Assembly: GCA_017513195.1 (NCBI GenBank) | Contig: JAFXGM010000038.1 | Location: 43,400-107,399, forward strand | Origin: Clostridia bacterium | GTDB taxonomy: Bacteria > Bacillota > Clostridia > Oscillospirales > Acutalibacteraceae | DNA: 64,000 nucleotides | Direction: 5' to 3' | Shown here: in pieces, positions 51,667 to 61,237 of the stretch | Position numbering within the stretch: the stretch's first letter is position 1 | Layout: each line of letters begins with the position of its first letter | The notes under the pieces: model-generated | Databases searched by the model: none | What the model was told of the DNA's origin: nothing | Seen by the model: only the letters and a program-made list of their open reading frames with translations | Translations under genes and position numbers: made by a program

Positions 51667-52776
51667 ATGAAAAAGGTGTTTTTAGTTTTTCTTGTTTTGT
51701 GCGCAATATTACTTATTGTTCCAATTTACGCATCTGATGAAGATAGTACAAAAAACAAGCTTTTTTGCGATAGTAACGGCAATTTTACAATTCTTGTGGT
51801 TTCTGACCCACAATGTGATACAAAATCACAGTGGGTTGAAGCCCGTGATGAGTTAGAAACACTTATAAAGCGTTCAAAACCCAACTTTGTGCTTATTAAC
51901 GGCGATATGAATTCCCGAAATCAAATACCCTATGATATGTGTGAGCTGTTTATCTCCCCTGCCACCAGCCGTAATATTTATTGGTCAACCACAAACGGTA
52001 ATCACGATCCTTTTGTAAAAAGATATTATAAAATGTTTAAAAGCTATAATACCTGTCTTAATTCTATGGTAAATGCGGGTAGTATATATTACGAGAGCGA
52101 TAGACCAATGAACTACGTAATACCTGTATATTCAAATAATAAGAAAAACGTGATTTTTGCAATTTACGGCATGGATACGGGAGTGTCTAACGGCTACGGA
52201 TATGAGGGACTTACAAAAAAGCAGATAAACTGGTATATAGAGCAGTCAAATTCACTTAAAAAGCAAAATGGCGGCAATGCGGTGACAAGCCTTGTTTGTA
52301 TGCATATTCCACTTACGCAAACGCTTGATATGTTTTATAGCTCCAATACTAAAACCGCCACAGCAAAGAAGTCGGGAGAAAAATATAAAATTTTTGGTGT
52401 TACAAATCAAGATGGTGCTGCAATAGAAAATTACACCTGCGAAAACGGCACTTTTATAGATAAAACCTATATTCACACCACGGCAAAAGAAAATGACCGC
52501 GGATTTTTTGATGTAGTACTTCGGCAAGGTGACGTAAAGGCAATAATATTCGGTCACGAGCACAAAACAAATATTGTTGGCTCATATAAGGGTGTGTTAC
52601 TTGGCTTTGCAGGCAAGCTTTCAACCGGATGTTATAGTGATAATCTTTGCCGAGGCGGCAGAGTGATTAGGTTTAACCAACAAAATCCCGAAAAATTTAC
52701 GGTTAGCTGGTTGGGCTCTATGCCCTCCTCTGCAGATCAGCCTGCAATTTACTCTGATGGAACTTTAGCAAAATAA
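51667..52776 (+). CDS. Secreted calcineurin-like metallophosphoesterase
   Basis: The 369-residue protein has a signal peptide (VFLVFLVLCAILLIVPIYAS, residues 4-23). Metal-binding motifs of the family follow: VVSDPQCD, LINGDMNSR, GNHDPF, VCMHIPL and FGHEHKTN. It probably acts outside the cell on phosphodiesters or phosphoproteins; substrate unknown. ATG follows AAGGGGA. It is monocistronic by spacing. Confidence 0.88.
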   Translation: MKKVFLVFLVLCAILLIVPIYASDEDSTKNKLFCDSNGNFTILVVSDPQCDTKSQWVEARDELETLIKRSKPNFVLINGDMNSRNQIPYDMCELFISPATSRNIYWSTTNGNHDPFVKRYYKMFKSYNTCLNSMVNAGSIYYESDRPMNYVIPVYSNNKKNVIFAIYGMDTGVSNGYGYEGLTKKQINWYIEQSNSLKKQNGGNAVTSLVCMHIPLTQTLDMFYSSNTKTATAKKSGEKYKIFGVTNQDGAAIENYTCENGTFIDKTYIHTTAKENDRGFFDVVLRQGDVKAIIFGHEHKTNIVGSYKGVLLGFAGKLSTGCYSDNLCRGGRVIRFNQQNPEKFTVSWLGSMPSSADQPAIYSDGTLAK

Positions 52777-52842
52777 AAATGTTGAAACCAAACTGCAAAA
52801 ATGCTATTATTTAGGTAATAAAATTAAAAGTAGGACATCAAA

Positions 52843-53616
52843 TTGAAACTAAACGCAAAACGTATAGAACGTAAAACAAAATTTTTAAAAGTTAATAGTT
52901 ATGATTGCGTTGATTCGACCAACAACATAGCAAAAGCTATGGCTTTAGACGACTGTGACGAGGGTATTACCGTTGTGGCGACTAAGCAGACAGCCGGTAG
53001 AGGTCGACTTGGCAGAAGCTTTTTGTCTAAACGGGGCGGAGTGTATTTTTCTATTATTTTGCTCCCTAAAAAGCAAGAAAAAGAAACACTGTTTATTACC
53101 GTTGCCGCGGCCGTTGCCGCCGCGCGTGCTATTGAGTCGGTATCGGGTAAAAAATGCGATATAAAGTGGGTAAACGACATTTATATAAACGGCAAAAAGG
53201 TGTGCGGAATACTTGCCGAGGGCTCAAACGATTATGTTGTTTTAGGTGTAGGCATCAATCTTTTTGCACCAAAAGGTGATTTTCCAAAAAATTTACCCCT
53301 TGCAGGCAGTGTATTTAGCAAAAAGTGTAATATCTTCCGCAAAAATGTAAAAAAAGAGCAAATAATAGCAGAATTTGCTAATAATTTCTTCTCTTTCTAT
53401 CAAAAATTAAGCCAAAAAGAGTTTATAACCGAGTATCAAAATCGCTCTTTTCTTACGGGAAAAGAGATTACATATACTAAAAATGGAGAAAATCACAAGG
53501 CTACTGTGATAGGCATAGACAATGATGCAAATTTGGTTGTAAAAAGCGGAGAATTAGAGCAAAAACTCTCTTATGGCGAGATACAAATAGTAGGTATGGA
53601 GCAACAAGCGGTATGA
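52843..53616 (+). CDS. birA: Biotin-[acetyl-CoA carboxylase] ligase, class I
   Basis: The start is TTG 52843 after GTAGGA; the product has 257 residues. The ligase motifs are VDSTNNIAK, the biotinoyl-AMP loop GRGRLGR and KWVNDIYINGKKVCGILAE, followed by a C-terminal SH3-like domain. There is no N-terminal helix-turn-helix, so it attaches biotin without regulating genes. It overlaps bioY by four bases, a biotin ligase-uptake pair. Confidence 0.94.
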   Translation: MKLNAKRIERKTKFLKVNSYDCVDSTNNIAKAMALDDCDEGITVVATKQTAGRGRLGRSFLSKRGGVYFSIILLPKKQEKETLFITVAAAVAAARAIESVSGKKCDIKWVNDIYINGKKVCGILAEGSNDYVVLGVGINLFAPKGDFPKNLPLAGSVFSKKCNIFRKNVKKEQIIAEFANNFFSFYQKLSQKEFITEYQNRSFLTGKEITYTKNGENHKATVIGIDNDANLVVKSGELEQKLSYGEIQIVGMEQQAV

Positions 53617-54137
53617 AAAAGGTTAAAATTAAAAATATAGCATTATGCGCGCTTTTTACCGCAATAATTGCCGCAACTGCTTGGGTGTCGGTGCCTACCC
53701 CGTTTGGTATAAATTTGGCTTTTACCATATTTGGTGTAAGTGTTACAGCGTTTTTACTTGGTGTAAAGGGTGCGGTGGTGGCAACTGCCGCTTACATAGC
53801 AATAGGTGCTGTGGGGCTACCTGTTTTTTCGCAGTTTCAGGGTGGACTTGGCATTTTGTTTGGCGCATCGGGCGGATTTTTATGGGGCTTTTTTGCTATA
53901 GCAGTTTTGTGCGGTGCCGCTAAATGTGCACAAAAAAAGACGGTTAAATATCTGCTTATGATAATGTCGGTAATTATTTGCCACATTGCAGGTGTTGTAC
54001 AGTACAGCATAGTTACGGGAAACGGCATTATTGCGAGCATTGTTACGGCTTCCCTACCCTTCTTGCTAAAGGATTTTGCAACTGTATTTTTAGCACAATA
54101 TATATCGTTAAAAATATTAAAGAGAGGCTTGATATAA
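53613..54137 (+). CDS. bioY: Biotin transporter substrate-binding component BioY
   Basis: The 174-residue membrane protein is an ECF transporter S component with about six helices and the BioY stretches WVSVPTPFG, GAVGLPVFSQFQGGLGILFGASGGFLWGF (key Gly-rich loop near residues 68-92) typical of biotin binding. ATG follows GGAG within the birA end. The energising EcfAAT module is not in the window. Confidence 0.94.
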   Translation: MKKVKIKNIALCALFTAIIAATAWVSVPTPFGINLAFTIFGVSVTAFLLGVKGAVVATAAYIAIGAVGLPVFSQFQGGLGILFGASGGFLWGFFAIAVLCGAAKCAQKKTVKYLLMIMSVIICHIAGVVQYSIVTGNGIIASIVTASLPFLLKDFATVFLAQYISLKILKRGLI

Positions 54138-54147
54138 AGTCTCTCTT
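54121..54147. terminator. Terminator between bioY and the convergent flippase gene
   Basis: AGAGAG-gCTTgatatAAAGt-CTCTCT hairpin followed by TATCTTTT; on the other strand the downstream tract is weaker. Confidence 0.6.
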
Positions 54148-55666
54148 ATCTTTTGCGTATAAAATTTATGTCGTCTTGGTTTATTATTCCAAGAAAATAT
54201 AAAATCACAAGGTATAACGGCAGGCAAACTGCCACAATAATAACCACAAACAGCAGATTTGAAATGCCAAGAATGTTTAATAAAAAGCTCATGGCTAAGC
54301 ATAGCGAAAATCCACAGCAAACAGGAATAAAAAACTGACCGCATAAGTCAAAGCTTACCCTACTTGCCTTAATAAGCTTTTTTGTGTTTAAAAAACCGGT
54401 AATAAAATTAGAAAAATACATAATCAAAATAAATGCTTTTATACCAAAACGAGGCAAAAAAAGCAAGATTAGCAAAATCCTGACCGCCGAATCCCCTACC
54501 GATGTAAAAAAGGTAAATTTTTGTTGGTCAAGACCCTTTAAAATGCCGTCTGAAATAGCATCAAGATACATAAATGGTATTATTGGCGATAGCGCGCACA
54601 GCAACAGCCCCACGTCAGCATCGTTATAAATTAAAACGCCAAGATTTTTGCCACAAACCAAAAATATACCCGAAAATATAATCGACAAAATGCAACAACT
54701 TTTGATAATTCGGGCAACTATACTGCGTACAACACCCGTTCGGTTGCATACCGAAGCCTCTGATATTTCGGGTAGTAGCAGGGTTGACAGCGTACCAAGT
54801 AAGGTTGATGGAAAAAACAAAATTGGAAGCGCCATACCCTTTATCATACCAAAAAGTGAGATACCGTTTGATGCGGCAGAAAATGCCGATAAGCATATAG
54901 GGACTAAAATGTTTTCTATCATACGAAGCAGGGAATTTAGGTATTTTCCGGCAGAAATGGGTAGCGCTATATGTGATATTACGGGCAAAAGCCGATACGC
55001 CTTTTGTGCTGTGTGCGGAGCTATTTTTAGCCTTTTAAAATCAAATTTATACACAAAATAAACGTATGCGCACGACGCCGCCTCGGCTAATACATCACCA
55101 ACCAAAATAGCAGCACATGAATATTCAAGGCCAATGGCGCTATATTTTGACACAAGCGGTATAATCACTATAATTCTAACAATCTGCTCAAGTATTTGTG
55201 AAAATGACGACGGTGCGGCTTTTCTGCGCGCCATAAAATACCCTTTTATGCAGCTGCAAACACTCATAAAGGGAAGGGAAAAGCCTAATATTTTAAGTGA
55301 TAGAGCGGCACGGGTATCACGAAGAATATTTTTTGCTATAAAATCGCCGCCAAAATATAAAAGCGAAATGGTTATAATTGAAATACCGACAGAAAGCATT
55401 ATACAACGCGATAAAATGCGCCGTATGCCGCCCTTGCTACCTATTACAAGTTCTTCGCTTATAAGGCGTGTAACTGCCGTGCAAATACCGCTTGTAGCAA
55501 AGGTTGCCGCAAACATATATACCGAAAAAACAAGCTGATACAAGCCAATACCCTCGGCATTTATCTTGGCGGCAAGCCAGACCTTAAAAAATATACCAAC
55601 AAACCGTAATAAAAGGGAAGATGCCGTCAGTATTGCGGCGTTTTTTATAAAAATTGTCTTTTTCAT
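54146..55666 (-). CDS. SpoVB/MviN-like polysaccharide or lipid-linked precursor flippase
   Basis: The 506-residue protein has about 13-14 hydrophobic helices over its length. It begins MKKTIFIKNAAILTASSLLLRFVGIFFKVW with the basic-then-LLRxxG pattern of MATE/MOP-fold polysaccharide exporters, and EGIGLYQLVFSVYMFAATFATSGI is a strong SpoVB-type match. Such proteins flip lipid-linked cell-wall precursors; SpoVB acts in spore cortex synthesis. Several paralogues are common, so spoVB itself is not certain. Confidence 0.87.
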   Translation of the reverse strand: MKKTIFIKNAAILTASSLLLRFVGIFFKVWLAAKINAEGIGLYQLVFSVYMFAATFATSGICTAVTRLISEELVIGSKGGIRRILSRCIMLSVGISIITISLLYFGGDFIAKNILRDTRAALSLKILGFSLPFMSVCSCIKGYFMARRKAAPSSFSQILEQIVRIIVIIPLVSKYSAIGLEYSCAAILVGDVLAEAASCAYVYFVYKFDFKRLKIAPHTAQKAYRLLPVISHIALPISAGKYLNSLLRMIENILVPICLSAFSAASNGISLFGMIKGMALPILFFPSTLLGTLSTLLLPEISEASVCNRTGVVRSIVARIIKSCCILSIIFSGIFLVCGKNLGVLIYNDADVGLLLCALSPIIPFMYLDAISDGILKGLDQQKFTFFTSVGDSAVRILLILLFLPRFGIKAFILIMYFSNFITGFLNTKKLIKASRVSFDLCGQFFIPVCCGFSLCLAMSFLLNILGISNLLFVVIIVAVCLPLYLVILYFLGIINQDDINFIRKR

Positions 55667-55763
55667 ATTTTCACCCGAATTATATTTATGTCTTTTACAG
55701 TTGAAAAAGAATAAATTTTAATGTAAAATAATAATAATTAAATGTGTTTAAGGGGGCGGGTAT

Positions 55764-57023
55764 ATGCAAACACCGCTTGCAGACAGAATAAGACCAAAAA
55801 ACATCGACGAGGTTGCAGGTCAACGCCATTTAATAGGGGAAGGCAAGATACTGCGAAAGATAATTGAATCGGGCGATATACCAAACCTTATTTTTTACGG
55901 ACCGTCGGGCGTGGGAAAGACCACCATTGCCAAAATTATTGCGTCACAAACGGGCAAAAAGCTTTGTTATCTTAACGCTACTACCGCTTCTACTGCCGAT
56001 ATAAAGGAAATAATAGGCGAGATAGGCACAATGGAGGCGGCGGGTGGAATACTTTTATACCTTGACGAAATTCAGTATTTTAACAAAAAACAACAACAAA
56101 TACTACTGTCTTACATAGAAAACGGCGATATAACACTTATTGCATCTACCACCGAGAATCCATATTTTTATGTATATAACGCTATTTTAAGCCGTTCCAC
56201 AGTGTTTGAATTCAAAACGCTTTCAAGTGAAGATATAGCAGTGCTTTTAAAACGCGCGATAGGCATATTGTGTGAGGAACACGGCAGTGAAATTACCGCA
56301 AGTGATGAAAATGTTGATCAAATCGCACGTGCTGCCGCAGGTGACGTAAGACGCGCGCTTAATATGTTAGAATTATGCGTTATGTTAACCTTAAATTCCG
56401 AAAAAACCGAAATTTCAAACGACATTGTCGAGCAAATTCTTGAAGGCAATTCGGTGCGCTACGATCGTGAGGGAGATGCACACTACGATATAATATCTGC
56501 ATACCAAAAATCTATGCGAGGCTCGGACCCCGACGCCGCAATTTACTACCTTGCGCGACTGCTTGCAGCCGGCGATCTACCCAGCGCTTGCAGACGTCTT
56601 TTAGTGTGCGCTAACGAGGACGTGGGACTTGCATATCCTCAGATAATTCCTATAGTTAAAGCGGCTGTTGATACTGCAATGATGGTGGGACTACCCGAGG
56701 CAAGATTACCTTTGGCAAACGCGGTAATACTAGTATCCACAAGCCCAAAATCGGTATCGGCACATGATGCTATAAACGCGGCGATGGCCGACGTAGAAAA
56801 GGGAATAGGCGGCGATATACCGCGCCATTTACAAAACAAACATTTTGATGGTGAGGACGCCGAAATCAAAGGTCAACATTACCTTTATCCGCACTCGTTC
56901 CCTATGCATTATGTAAACCAACAATATTTACCTGATAATATAAAGAATAAAAAGTATTATAAATTTGGAGATAATAAAAACGAACAAAGTTTTAAAGAAT
57001 ATTGGGACAAAATAAAAAAGTAA
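55764..57023 (+). CDS. rarA: Replication-associated recombination protein RarA/MgsA
   Basis: The 419-residue AAA+ ATPase begins PLADRIRPKNIDEVAGQRHLIG, then Walker A GPSGVGKTT (near 47), Walker B LYLDEIQYFNKKQQ and sensor STTENPYF, with the C-terminal tetramerisation region (GLAYPQIIPIVKAAVDTA; YLYPHSFPMHYVNQQYLP). It acts at stalled replication forks. ATG follows AAGGGGG. Confidence 0.95.
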   Translation: MQTPLADRIRPKNIDEVAGQRHLIGEGKILRKIIESGDIPNLIFYGPSGVGKTTIAKIIASQTGKKLCYLNATTASTADIKEIIGEIGTMEAAGGILLYLDEIQYFNKKQQQILLSYIENGDITLIASTTENPYFYVYNAILSRSTVFEFKTLSSEDIAVLLKRAIGILCEEHGSEITASDENVDQIARAAAGDVRRALNMLELCVMLTLNSEKTEISNDIVEQILEGNSVRYDREGDAHYDIISAYQKSMRGSDPDAAIYYLARLLAAGDLPSACRRLLVCANEDVGLAYPQIIPIVKAAVDTAMMVGLPEARLPLANAVILVSTSPKSVSAHDAINAAMADVEKGIGGDIPRHLQNKHFDGEDAEIKGQHYLYPHSFPMHYVNQQYLPDNIKNKKYYKFGDNKNEQSFKEYWDKIKK

Positions 57024-57052
57024 AAACTCTTTTCTGAAAGGAAAATGTAATT

Positions 57053-57466
57053 GTGATTTTTACTTTGCCCGCAAAAACCAAAACGCTATGGCAGATACGC
57101 ATTGTGCTCGCCATAGCGTTTTTATGTCTTTTTTTGGCGCTGTTTATAAATAAATATATTATGATTGTTATCTTTTTTATTATTGCAACAGGCTTGCTTT
57201 TTGCGTTTTGCTATATTCCGTTTTATTTTAAAAGTTATAAAATTACTATTGATACCGGATTTATAAGTATTTCTAAAGGTGTTTTCATAAAAAGAACCAA
57301 TATTATGCCTTTTCCGCGGCTTGTTTACACACAAAGTTATTCCACGCCATTATCATCGCTATTTAATATGAAAATTCTTTTATTAAAGGCAGCTCGAAGC
57401 TGGTTGTTGATACCCGAACTGGAAAATAACACTGCACAGCTACTGCTCGAAGCTATGAGGACGTAA
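57053..57466 (+). CDS. Small bacterial PH (DUF304/YdbS-like) membrane protein
   Basis: The 137-residue protein starts at GTG after GAAAGGA. Two adjacent hydrophobic helices cover residues ~15-60, and a bacterial PH-like domain follows (YKITIDTGFISISKGVFIKRTNIMPF). It pairs with the larger PH-domain gene two bases downstream, the same arrangement as ydbS-ydbT of Bacillus subtilis, associated with resistance to bacteriocins. Function here is inferred. Confidence 0.82.
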   Translation: MIFTLPAKTKTLWQIRIVLAIAFLCLFLALFINKYIMIVIFFIIATGLLFAFCYIPFYFKSYKITIDTGFISISKGVFIKRTNIMPFPRLVYTQSYSTPLSSLFNMKILLLKAARSWLLIPELENNTAQLLLEAMRT

Positions 57467-57467
57467 A

Positions 57468-58907
57468 ATGATTGGTTTTGAATTTAAAGCTCATCCGCTG
57501 ATGTTTTTTAAGATAATCAAGCCGTATATATTTGTATTGTTTTTGCCTTTTTTGCGTGCAATTGTGCAGTACCTAACGATAGGAAAAACAAGTGGCACAA
57601 TGTTTTTAGAGTTTGTGGCTATATTTGTCATATCGGTTATTGCGTTTTTTGGCTATAAATCGATTAAAATTAGCGTCAAAGGTAATAGGGTTACAATAAA
57701 AAGGGGATTTCTTATAAAAGACGAGGTAAGTATTGATATTTCACGCATTTCGAGTATATCAACAAAGCAAAACCTTCTTGATTTACTTTTTGGTAGCGTT
57801 AGCTGCTTTATAAATACTGAAGCGGGCAGACCTAAAAAGGACGATTTTAATCTAAAATTATATAAAAAGGATGCAAAAATATTATGTATTTTGGTAAATG
57901 GTAGCGAAAAGGTAAAAAAGATTAGCTTTTCTACCTTTAGGATTGCGTTATTGGCCGCGGGCACCTCGTCGGTGCTTACCGGTATGATTATCGCCGTTCC
58001 TGTAGTTAAAAAGACGGGAGACATAATAAATGTGGCGCTGACCGACCTGTTATTAGAGCAAATGAGCGATATTTCGTTAAAAATTGATAATTATTTACCA
58101 TCGTTTGTTAATTATGTAACTGTATTCTTTGTTTTTGCTTATATGGCGTCGTTTGTGATAACCTTTTTTAAAAGGGTAAAGTTTAGGCTAATTGTTGGCA
58201 AAAAGACCATTGAAATAGAATCCGGGTTAATTACAAGAAAAAACATCATATTTAAAAAATCAAAAATTAACAACATTTGTTTTGAGCAGACTTTTCTTAT
58301 GCGAATTTTAAAAAAACACTCAATGTCTGTCTCTATTGCCGGGTATGGTAATAAAAAGGGGGAGCGCGCAACCGTTGTGCCTATTGGAAACAAAAACTCA
58401 ATAAAAAATCAGGCAAAGGCAATTTATGGTGCGTTTGATTACTATGCAAATAAAATTGTGCCGAAACAAAATCTTGCAAGCCTAAAAAACTTTTTATTTG
58501 TACCTATGCTGATATTTTTGGCTTTGATTACAACTGTTACGGCATTATTGTTGGTTTTTCCGCGCGTTAGGCGGTTTATATTGCTTTTTGCGTTCATAAC
58601 ATTGTGTTTCAATCTTTACTCTGTCAGTATATGTTATTATGATTATAAGCATAGTTTCGTTTGTTTTTCCGACGTAATTTTAGCTTCTGCATCTAAAAAA
58701 CTATCGGTACAAGAGCTTTGTTGTAGCAAAAATAAGGTAGGTGTAATCAAGATAACGCAAACACCTGCGGACAAACGGCGCAAAACCTGCAAAACGAAAA
58801 TTACCGTTTGTAGCGAAAGTGCCGACAGCGCAAGAGTAAAGCATATTGATTTAAAATCGGTTATTGAAGGCATAAATCGCACCTACGATGTAAAAATCAA
58901 TGTATAA
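57468..58907 (+). CDS. Multi-PH-domain membrane protein (YdbT-like)
   Basis: The 479-residue protein has hydrophobic helix pairs near 15-60, 160-180, 205-230 and 340-385, and at least two PH-like segments after them: ISVKGNRVTIKRGFLIKDEV and KTIEIESGLITRKNIIFKK. The pattern of repeated bPH2 domains fits YdbT. It is translated from the gene two bases upstream and likely forms a membrane complex with it. A small final PH-like domain (HSFVCFSDVILASASKKL) may be present at the C-terminus. Confidence 0.82.
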   Translation: MIGFEFKAHPLMFFKIIKPYIFVLFLPFLRAIVQYLTIGKTSGTMFLEFVAIFVISVIAFFGYKSIKISVKGNRVTIKRGFLIKDEVSIDISRISSISTKQNLLDLLFGSVSCFINTEAGRPKKDDFNLKLYKKDAKILCILVNGSEKVKKISFSTFRIALLAAGTSSVLTGMIIAVPVVKKTGDIINVALTDLLLEQMSDISLKIDNYLPSFVNYVTVFFVFAYMASFVITFFKRVKFRLIVGKKTIEIESGLITRKNIIFKKSKINNICFEQTFLMRILKKHSMSVSIAGYGNKKGERATVVPIGNKNSIKNQAKAIYGAFDYYANKIVPKQNLASLKNFLFVPMLIFLALITTVTALLLVFPRVRRFILLFAFITLCFNLYSVSICYYDYKHSFVCFSDVILASASKKLSVQELCCSKNKVGVIKITQTPADKRRKTCKTKITVCSESADSARVKHIDLKSVIEGINRTYDVKINV

Positions 58908-58941
58908 AACCGGTAAACAAACAAAAAATATACTCGTATAA

Positions 58942-58957
58942 TGTTTCACGTGAAACA
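58942..58957. promoter_or_regulatory. parS site
   Basis: TGTTTCACGTGAAACA is a perfect match to the 16-base Firmicutes ParB-binding palindrome. It lies 14 bases upstream of the spoVAE start and about 1.3 kb from parB. Confidence 0.95.
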
Positions 58958-58970
58958 ATGAGGTGATATT

Positions 58971-59336
58971 TTGAGTTTGTTTGTAGATTGTTTAAAAGCC
59001 TTCGTTGTTGGTGGCTTTTTGTGTATGATTGGTCAAGTGCTAATAGATTATACAAAGCTTACTCCTGCGAGAATACTGGTGACCTATGTAGTAAGTGGTG
59101 TAGTGCTTACGGCAATAGGAATTTACGAGCCGATTGTAAACTTTGCGGGGGCGGGCGCCACTGTTCCGCTTACAGGCTTCGGCTATTCGCTTGCTAATGG
59201 TGTTGTGGACGCGGTAAAACAATACGGATTTATAGGTGCGCTTTGCGGAGGTCTTACTGCAACTGCGGCAGGAATAACGGCGGCCATGTTTTTTGGCTTT
59301 GTTATGTCGTTATTGTTTAAATCGGGAGATAAATAA
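58971..59336 (+). CDS. spoVAE: Stage V sporulation protein AE-like (SpoVAE)
   Basis: The 121-residue membrane protein starts at TTG after GAGGTGA. Helices cover most of it and the family segment AGAGATVPLTGFGYSLANGVV is clear. SpoVAEb is part of the SpoVA channel that moves dipicolinic acid in sporulation and germination. spoVAC and spoVAD are not adjacent, so this is an isolated copy. parS sites lie on both sides of it. Confidence 0.92.
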   Translation: MSLFVDCLKAFVVGGFLCMIGQVLIDYTKLTPARILVTYVVSGVVLTAIGIYEPIVNFAGAGATVPLTGFGYSLANGVVDAVKQYGFIGALCGGLTATAAGITAAMFFGFVMSLLFKSGDK

Positions 59337-59383
59337 ATTTTTGTTTACAACACGTAAAAAAATATGTATAATAAAGACAGTGA

Positions 59384-59399
59384 TGTTTCACGTGAAACA
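59384..59399. promoter_or_regulatory. parS site
   Basis: A second perfect TGTTTCACGTGAAACA, 100 bases before parA. Both copies are identical. Confidence 0.95.
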
Positions 59400-59498
59400 T
59401 TACTGTCTTATTTTTTAACAAACGCAACTTAATTTATATATTATATATTTATAATTAATATACTTTCATATATAATACAAACTACGGAGGATACCATT

Positions 59499-60269
59499 TT
59501 GGGTAAAATTATTTCTGTCGTTAATCAAAAGGGTGGCGTCGGTAAAACGACCACCGCGGTAAATCTTGTTGCTGGTATCGGCCTTGCCGGCAAAAAAGTG
59601 TTGCTTGTAGATGCTGACCCTCAGGGAAATTCTACCAGTGGATACGGCATAAGCAAAAAGTCGGGTGGCGCTACTACCTACGAATTGCTTATAGGCACAG
59701 CAAAGGCGGCAAACGCCATAGTAGGGACACAGTTTAAAAACGTTGATGTTATTCCCGCTTCTATGGATTTGGCGGCCGCCGAGGTTGATTTGATTGAAAT
59801 CGAGCATCGCGAATCGGTGCTTAAAAATGCCCTTGCTCCAATTAGAGAAAACTATGATTACATATTTATCGACTGTCCGCCATCGTTGGGTCTTATAACC
59901 ATCAATGCGTTAAACGCAGGCGATACGGTGCTTGTTCCGATTCAGTGTGAGTATTTTGCACTCGAAGGTCTTTCACAGCTTATGGCCTCTGTTCGTCAGG
60001 TAAAGCGCCTTTATAATCCCATGCTTGAAATCGAGGGTATCGTGCTTACCATGTTTGATGGCAGACTTAATCTGACTCAACAGGTAGTAGGCGAAATAAA
60101 GAAATTCTTTGCGGACAAGCTTTACAAAACCGTTATTCCGCGCGGTGTAAGACTTTCAGAGGCGCCAAGTTATGGTTGCCCGATACAGTATTACGATAAA
60201 CGCTCAAAGGGCTGTGCGGCTTACAACGACCTTGCAAAAGAGTTTTTAAGGAGAAATAGGAGGGGTTAA
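59499..60269 (+). CDS. parA: Chromosome partitioning ATPase ParA/Soj
   Basis: The 256-residue protein starts at TTG after GGAGG. The deviant Walker A is NQKGGVGKTTT (Lys16 region), with DADPQGNSTSG and YIFIDCPPSLG following. It drives separation of ParB-parS complexes and, in Bacillus, influences DnaA. parB follows after three bases. Confidence 0.97.
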   Translation: MGKIISVVNQKGGVGKTTTAVNLVAGIGLAGKKVLLVDADPQGNSTSGYGISKKSGGATTYELLIGTAKAANAIVGTQFKNVDVIPASMDLAAAEVDLIEIEHRESVLKNALAPIRENYDYIFIDCPPSLGLITINALNAGDTVLVPIQCEYFALEGLSQLMASVRQVKRLYNPMLEIEGIVLTMFDGRLNLTQQVVGEIKKFFADKLYKTVIPRGVRLSEAPSYGCPIQYYDKRSKGCAAYNDLAKEFLRRNRRG

Positions 60270-60272
60270 TTT

Positions 60273-61115
60273 ATGGCAGCAGTAAAAAAAGGCGGCCTTG
60301 GCCGCGGCCTTGACGCATTGTTTAACGAAAACGCAACCGACGAAAAGGGCGTTGTTACACTTCGTCTTTCCGAAATAGAGCCAAATCGCAACCAACCAAG
60401 AACAAGTTTTGACGAAGATGCACTCATAGAGCTTGCCGACAGCATTCAAAAGCACGGGCTTATTCAGCCGATAGTTGTGCGCCCCACCTCAAGTGGTGTA
60501 TACCAGATTGTAGCGGGCGAGCGTCGTTGGCGTGCGTGCCGTATGGCAGATCTTCAAGAAGTGCCGGTTGTTATAAAAGAATTAGATGACCAAAAATACT
60601 ATGAGGTAGCACTTATAGAAAACCTACAGCGCGAAGACCTTAACGCCGTTGAAGAGGCGCAGGGCTACAAAACTCTTATAGACGTTTATAGTCTAACTCA
60701 AGAACAGGTTGCCGAAAGCGTTGGCAAATCACGAAGCGCCGTTACAAACGCCCTACGATTGCTCAATCTTAACGACAAGGCTCTTGAGGCGCTTAAAAAC
60801 GGTGATATTACGGCGGGTCACGCACGAGCAATACTTGCGGCCGACAGTGATGAAATTGCCACAGAAATGCTAAAAGCGGCGCTTGCAGGCGCATCTGTGC
60901 GCGAGCTTGAGGCTATGACAAAATCAAAGCCAAAGGCTGCTAAAAAAGCACCTAACGCAAAAAACAATTTTTACAGCGAGGTCGAAATTTCACTTAAAAA
61001 TGAGCTTGGCAGAAAGGTTAGCATTAAGTCAAAGGGTAAGGGCAAAGGCACGATCACCTTAGAGTTCTACAGTGATGAAGAGCTTGCCGACTTTGCTCGC
61101 AAACTTTCGGAATGA
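60273..61115 (+). CDS. parB: Chromosome partitioning protein ParB/Spo0J
   Basis: The 280-residue CTPase/DNA-binding protein has the conserved IEPNRNQPRTSFDE entry, GERRWRA CTP-binding motif, ENLQREDLNAVEEAQ, and a helix-turn-helix LTQEQVAESVGKSRSAVTNALR that binds parS. It carries a C-terminal dimerisation domain. It clamps on DNA from the two parS sites at 58942 and 59384. ATG follows AGGAGG. Confidence 0.97.
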   Translation: MAAVKKGGLGRGLDALFNENATDEKGVVTLRLSEIEPNRNQPRTSFDEDALIELADSIQKHGLIQPIVVRPTSSGVYQIVAGERRWRACRMADLQEVPVVIKELDDQKYYEVALIENLQREDLNAVEEAQGYKTLIDVYSLTQEQVAESVGKSRSAVTNALRLLNLNDKALEALKNGDITAGHARAILAADSDEIATEMLKAALAGASVRELEAMTKSKPKAAKKAPNAKNNFYSEVEISLKNELGRKVSIKSKGKGKGTITLEFYSDEELADFARKLSE

Positions 61116-61237
61116 TAAATGTATGACAAAAAGACATAGAAATCGAGCTGCCAACAGGCACTTTCGCAGAAGACCGCCCCCAATACACTTCATAAATTAA
61201 AAATATTTTATTTAATTATTTGTGGAGATGAAAATTT

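Noticed and set aside
61123-61200. 25-codon very basic ORF (begins MTKRHRNRAANRHF) after parB
   Set aside because: No clear ribosome site and too short to judge; may be chance.
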